Notes under the pieces: generated by a model | What the model saw: the letters and a program-made list of their open reading frames with translations, nothing else | Database searches by the model: none | What the model was told of the DNA's origin: nothing | Assembly (NCBI RefSeq): GCF_014641595.1 | Contig: NZ_BMIA01000001.1 | Span: 248,001-312,000 of the forward strand | Source: Dyadobacter endophyticus | Lineage (GTDB): Bacteria > Bacteroidota > Bacteroidia > Cytophagales > Spirosomataceae | Length of the DNA stretch: 64,000 bases | Reading direction: 5' to 3' | Made by a program: the position numbers and the translations under genes | Part shown: positions 60,358 to 64,000 of the stretch, one piece after another | How positions within the stretch are numbered: the first letter of the stretch is position 1 | Layout of the letters: each line of letters starts with the position of its first letter

Positions 60358-61407
60358 ATGAAAACATTTCAATTAACACTCGCCGCAGCGGCATTGCTTT
60401 TATTCTCGTGTAAGAAGGAAGAGCACAAAAATACGAATCCCTTGGGCGAGCCAGACATCATTGCTGTCAAGATAGCTCCATTGTCCACCTTCAATGTTCC
60501 TGATGTTATTCAGGCAACAGGCCTTGTCAGCACTGAAAACGAGGCCAATTATGCCTTTAAGATTGGCGGGGTTATTAGCCGGATCCTTGTTGATGAAGGA
60601 CAGTTTTTCAAAAAAGGTCAGTTGTTGGCTACGCTCAATACGACAGAGATATCGGCTGGTCTGGCCCAGGCCGACCTGGGTGTTAACAAAGCGCAGCGCG
60701 ATTATGACCGGGCCTCCAACCTTTACAAAGACAGTGTTTTTACGCTGGAACAGTTGCAGAATACTTTGACCGCCCTGGAAGTGGCCAAAAAATCCAGAGA
60801 GGCCACCGCTTTTAACGAGCGTTACTCGAAAATTTACGCGGCATCTTCTGGATTTGTGACTAAAAAAATGGCAAACGAAGGTGAAGTGATTGGCGGGGGC
60901 ATGCCGGTGCTGCTTACCAATGCAGCCGAACAAAACAATGGTTATCTGCTCAAAGTGGGTGTAACAGACCGGGAATGGGCCGCGGTAAAAACCGGCCAAA
61001 ATGCCAAAGTGACCCTGGATGGCTTTCCGGGACAAATATTTAGTGCCACTGTACTGAGAAAACTGCAAGCAGCAGACAGGGAAATCGGCTCTTTTCAGAT
61101 CGAGTTAAAGTTGAAACTGGGCAAGCTGGTTCCTGCCGTCGGCATGTTTGGAAAGGCAGAAATAGCGACCAATCAAAAGGAAAGTGCCACTGTGATCCCA
61201 TACGGCTCGCTGGTGGAAGCCGATGGGGAGAAGGGGTTTGTATTCACGGCAGTTGGCAAAGACAAAGTCAAAAAACTGCCGGTAAGTATTGTCAGGTTCG
61301 ACAACGAGAACGTGTATATAAAAGATGGACTTGACGGGGTAGATAAAATAGTTATTTCCAATAGCGCTTACCTGAATGAGCAGTCGGTCATTAAAATTAT
61401 TGAGTAA
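60358..61407 (+). CDS. RND efflux periplasmic adaptor (membrane fusion) lipoprotein
   Basis: 349 residues, lipoprotein signal with lipobox LLFSC. HlyD-like architecture: barrel-sandwich start NEANYAFKIGGVISRILVDE, GQFFKKGQLLATLNTTEISA, coiled-coil hairpin (LYKDSVFTLEQLQNTLTALE), then VTKKMANEGEVIGGGMPVL and TDREWAAVKTGQNAKVTLDG. Links the inner-membrane pump to the TolC-like channel. Starts 4 bp after that gene. Confidence 0.92.
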   Translation: MKTFQLTLAAAALLLFSCKKEEHKNTNPLGEPDIIAVKIAPLSTFNVPDVIQATGLVSTENEANYAFKIGGVISRILVDEGQFFKKGQLLATLNTTEISAGLAQADLGVNKAQRDYDRASNLYKDSVFTLEQLQNTLTALEVAKKSREATAFNERYSKIYAASSGFVTKKMANEGEVIGGGMPVLLTNAAEQNNGYLLKVGVTDREWAAVKTGQNAKVTLDGFPGQIFSATVLRKLQAADREIGSFQIELKLKLGKLVPAVGMFGKAEIATNQKESATVIPYGSLVEADGEKGFVFTAVGKDKVKKLPVSIVRFDNENVYIKDGLDGVDKIVISNSAYLNEQSVIKIIE

Positions 61408-61419
61408 ATCGCTAAAAAC

Positions 61420-64000
61420 ATGAAGATTACAAATTTCTCCGTCAAGAATTACCAGTTCACCCTGGTCATATTTCTTCTTGTCGCGGTCGTTGGTTTGCTT
61501 ACACTTTTTACCATGCCAAGATCCGAAGACCCTACTACGCATCCCCCGCAATATCTGATTACCGTTATTTACCCGGGGACCAGTCCTAAGGATATGGAAG
61601 AGCAGGTGGTAAAGCCCATCGAAAATAAAATATATGGGTTAGAGAATATCGATAAGATACTGACCACGGTAGAAGATGGTGTAGCCGCAATCCAGCCCAA
61701 ATTCAAATACGGTGTTGATGTAGACAATAAATACCAGGAGATATCAACTGAAATAAATGCGCTGAAAAACAGCGAGCTTCCCAAAGATATTTACCTGATC
61801 AAGACAGAAAAGATATCTTCCTCGGATGTAAAGATTTTGCAGGTCGCGCTGGTTTCAAATAACGCCTCAGCCAAAACCCTGCGCGATCAGGCGGACATAC
61901 TGAAAACCAGGCTTGAAAAAATAACCAATCTGAAAGAAGTAAAATATGCCGGGATGCCTGAGCAGGAAATCCGGATCGATATGCAGCTCGATAAACTTGC
62001 CAGGCTGAAAATACCGCTGAACCTGGTGATGGGAAGCTTGCAAAGTGAAGCAGCCGATATTCCCGGTGGAAGCATCAACCTGGACAGTAAAGTGTTCAAT
62101 GTAAAAACCAGTGGCAAGTTTAAGAACGTGGAAGATGTGGCTAACACAGTCATTTACAATGCGAATGGAAAAATTATTTACCTGAAAGATGTGGCCAGTG
62201 TGCGCTACAAAGACGGCACAGTCAATCACATCACACGCCTGAACGGGCACCGGTGTGTACTGGTAACGGCCGCAATGAAGGATAATATCAACATCAGTTC
62301 GGTGAAGGAAGAGTACATGCCTGTGCTCGAAGAATTCAAGAAAATCCTGCCTGAGAACATCAAAATGGTCAAAAATTTTGATCAGGCCGATATGGTCGCC
62401 GGGCGGTTGGGACACCTTGGTTTCGACTTTGTTCTGGCAATCATTCTGGTGGTGGTGACGCTACTGCCTTTGGGTTTCCGCGCCTCGCTTATCGTGATGA
62501 TTTCCATTCCGCTTTCGCTGGCCTTAGGTTTGATCGCCCTGAACGCGCTGGGTTATTCGCTGAATCAGCTAAGTATCGTGGGGCTCGTTGTGGCATTAGG
62601 ACTACTGGTGGATGACAGTATTGTGGTGGTGGAAAATATTGAGCGGTGGCTCAGGGAAGGCCACTCGATCAAGGACGCAGTACTGAAAGGTACCCGGCAG
62701 ATTGGCGTGGCTGTTGTGGGATGCACGGCGACTTTGGTGATTGCGTTTCTGCCTCTTGCATTTTTGCCTGATGTGGCCGGAGATTTTATCCGCAGTTTGC
62801 CGATGGCGGTAATGACTAGTGTGCTTGCCTCAATGATCGTTGCGCTTACGCTGGTACCCTTCATTGGTAGCCGGATATTGAAAACGCATGCCAATGGAGA
62901 AGGTAATTTCTTTCTTAGGAAATTGCAGAGCTTTCTAAGTTTTTCCTACCGTGGGGTGATGCCAGCGGCTTTGAAATGGCCGAAAGTAACCATTGGTTTA
63001 TCCATCGCATTGAGCGTGCTTGCCTTTATGCTTTTTCCGTTAGCGGGCTTTAAGCTATTTCCCACATCGGAAAAACCGATGTTTCTGGTCAATGTAAAAA
63101 TGCCTTTGCAGGCAGACATCCCTGAAACGGACCGTGTGACAAGGCTTGTTGAGAATGAGCTGAAAACGCACAAGGAAATTGTCTATTATACCTCCAATGT
63201 CGGTAAAGGCAATCCGCAAATCTATTACAATGTACATCAACAAGATATCAAGCCCGATTTTGCGCAGGTCTTTGTACAGATGGATGAAGAGGCAACGCCC
63301 GGATCAAAAACCGATTTGATTAAAAGGCTCAGAAACAAGTTTAAGGATTTCCCGCACGCCAGGATCGAGGTGAAAGACTTTGAGCAGGGAACACCTATTG
63401 AAGCGAATATCGTCGTAAGGGTATTTGGAGAAAACCAGGATACGCTGCGGTCCCTTTCGTTTAAAGTAGAAGAAATTTTGCGCAAACATCCCGGCACATT
63501 TTATATAAATAATGAGTTGAACGCCTACAAATCGGATGTGAAAATTAAAATCGACAAGGAAAAAGCCAGGACACTGGGGGTGCTTACCAGTGATGTAGAC
63601 AAAGTTGTGCGTATGGCTGTCGCCGGATTAAACGTCGGCGATTATATAGACGACCGCGGTGATTCGCGCAATGTGGTCATCACGCTTCCCCGGGATAAGT
63701 TTTCAAACCTTGATGCTTTGAAAAACCTATATGTCAACAGTATCCAGGGCGCTCCGGTGCAAATTGACCAGATTGCCACCGTATCCTTTGAGACATCTCC
63801 AACAGCTATCAACCATTTCAATAAGTCACGCTTTGCCAAAGTAACCTCCTTGACAAAGGACAATTTTCTGGCCAACGATATATTGAAGGACATTGTGCCT
63901 CAGCTCGACAAACTAAAATTGCCCTCAGGCTATTATTACAAATTATCCGGCGAGGCTGAATCAGAAGGTGATGCGTTGGGTGGAAATTTTCTGTCGGTGA
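61420..64000 (+). CDS. RND efflux permease (AcrB/HAE1-like), 3' end outside window
   Basis: 860 of about 1030 residues are visible. First membrane segment FTLVIFLLVAVVGLLTLFTM, porter loop MPRSEDPTTHPPQYLITVIY, then FDFVLAIILVVVTLLPLGFR, LGLLVDDSIVVVENIERWL (proton-relay Asp pair) and VAVVGCTATLVIAFLPLAFL. The second half begins near WPKVTIGLSIALSVLAFML. Drug, dye or lipid export driven by the proton gradient is expected. Starts 12 bp after the adaptor gene. Confidence 0.93.
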   Translation, partial: MKITNFSVKNYQFTLVIFLLVAVVGLLTLFTMPRSEDPTTHPPQYLITVIYPGTSPKDMEEQVVKPIENKIYGLENIDKILTTVEDGVAAIQPKFKYGVDVDNKYQEISTEINALKNSELPKDIYLIKTEKISSSDVKILQVALVSNNASAKTLRDQADILKTRLEKITNLKEVKYAGMPEQEIRIDMQLDKLARLKIPLNLVMGSLQSEAADIPGGSINLDSKVFNVKTSGKFKNVEDVANTVIYNANGKIIYLKDVASVRYKDGTVNHITRLNGHRCVLVTAAMKDNINISSVKEEYMPVLEEFKKILPENIKMVKNFDQADMVAGRLGHLGFDFVLAIILVVVTLLPLGFRASLIVMISIPLSLALGLIALNALGYSLNQLSIVGLVVALGLLVDDSIVVVENIERWLREGHSIKDAVLKGTRQIGVAVVGCTATLVIAFLPLAFLPDVAGDFIRSLPMAVMTSVLASMIVALTLVPFIGSRILKTHANGEGNFFLRKLQSFLSFSYRGVMPAALKWPKVTIGLSIALSVLAFMLFPLAGFKLFPTSEKPMFLVNVKMPLQADIPETDRVTRLVENELKTHKEIVYYTSNVGKGNPQIYYNVHQQDIKPDFAQVFVQMDEEATPGSKTDLIKRLRNKFKDFPHARIEVKDFEQGTPIEANIVVRVFGENQDTLRSLSFKVEEILRKHPGTFYINNELNAYKSDVKIKIDKEKARTLGVLTSDVDKVVRMAVAGLNVGDYIDDRGDSRNVVITLPRDKFSNLDALKNLYVNSIQGAPVQIDQIATVSFETSPTAINHFNKSRFAKVTSLTKDNFLANDILKDIVPQLDKLKLPSGYYYKLSGEAESEGDALGGNFLSV

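Noticed and set aside
1..64000. CRISPR array or prophage
   Set aside because: No regularly spaced short repeats, no cas genes and no phage structural genes were seen.

Overview
The window looks like a stretch of chromosome from a Bacteroidota bacterium of the Cytophagales, most likely Dyadobacter or a close relative; the genus is inference. Support: a TonB-dependent receptor with a carboxypeptidase-like N-terminal domain, a giant S8 protease ending in a type IX secretion sorting domain, TAnnTTTG-type -7 promoter boxes, LytTR and AraC regulators, and an RNA-repair pair like that described from Runella. GC is moderate, with AT-richer patches at about 15.9-17.3, 28.1-29.8, 33.0-33.5 and 56.5-58.9 kb that suggest acquired DNA.

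Layout. 0-1.6 kb: end of a sulfur operon (rhodanese-domain protein, two YeeE/YedE half-transporters). 1.6-4.1 kb: DUF418 membrane protein and serine hydrolase. 4.2-4.8 kb: two gene stumps (amidohydrolase, fatty-acid desaturase). 4.7-9.7 kb: a tightly packed minus-strand operon (spondin-domain lipoprotein, two YHS proteins, DoxX, DinB, NRDE/ATP-grasp fusion), divergent from a two-component system at 9.8-12.0 kb. 12-31.5 kb: oxidoreductase and regulator modules (short-chain dehydrogenases, aldehyde reductase, azoreductase, molybdenum hydroxylase, with AraC, Crp and HxlR regulators) and a TonB receptor locus. 31.7-33.4 kb: a three-gene HipBST-like toxin-antitoxin operon with three operators. 33.5-40.5 kb: mostly gene debris, structured repeats and small orphan genes. 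40.7-46.0 kb: the secreted S8 protease. 46.7-50.2 kb: truncated TlpA-like protein, RNA ligase plus HD-Pnk, antitoxin-like gene. 50.2-51.5 kb: decayed ISL3 element fused to the tail of an AraC gene. 51.5-56.0 kb: AraC, epimerase, alcohol dehydrogenase, AraC and methyltransferase. 56.6-64 kb: TetR-controlled dehydrogenase, SRPBCC lipoprotein and RND efflux operon (permease cut by the window end).

The strongest undescribed signal is regulatory. Four intact AraC paralogues and one stump share near-identical C-termini, and five promoters beside them share one architecture: two direct half-sites (GGCTACAWC-like) exactly 21 bp apart, with the downstream half-site starting 34 nt (32 once) before the last G of the -7 box. 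This ties the dehydrogenases, the TonB receptor, the molybdenum hydroxylase and the alcohol dehydrogenase into one presumed regulon. Other regulatory sets are visible: four TetR palindromes, two Crp-type palindromes and three HipB operators. A stem-loop repeat at 37.4, 38.5 and 46.3 kb keeps its outer stem while its inner stem changes with pairing preserved. No rRNA, intact tRNA or CRISPR array was seen.
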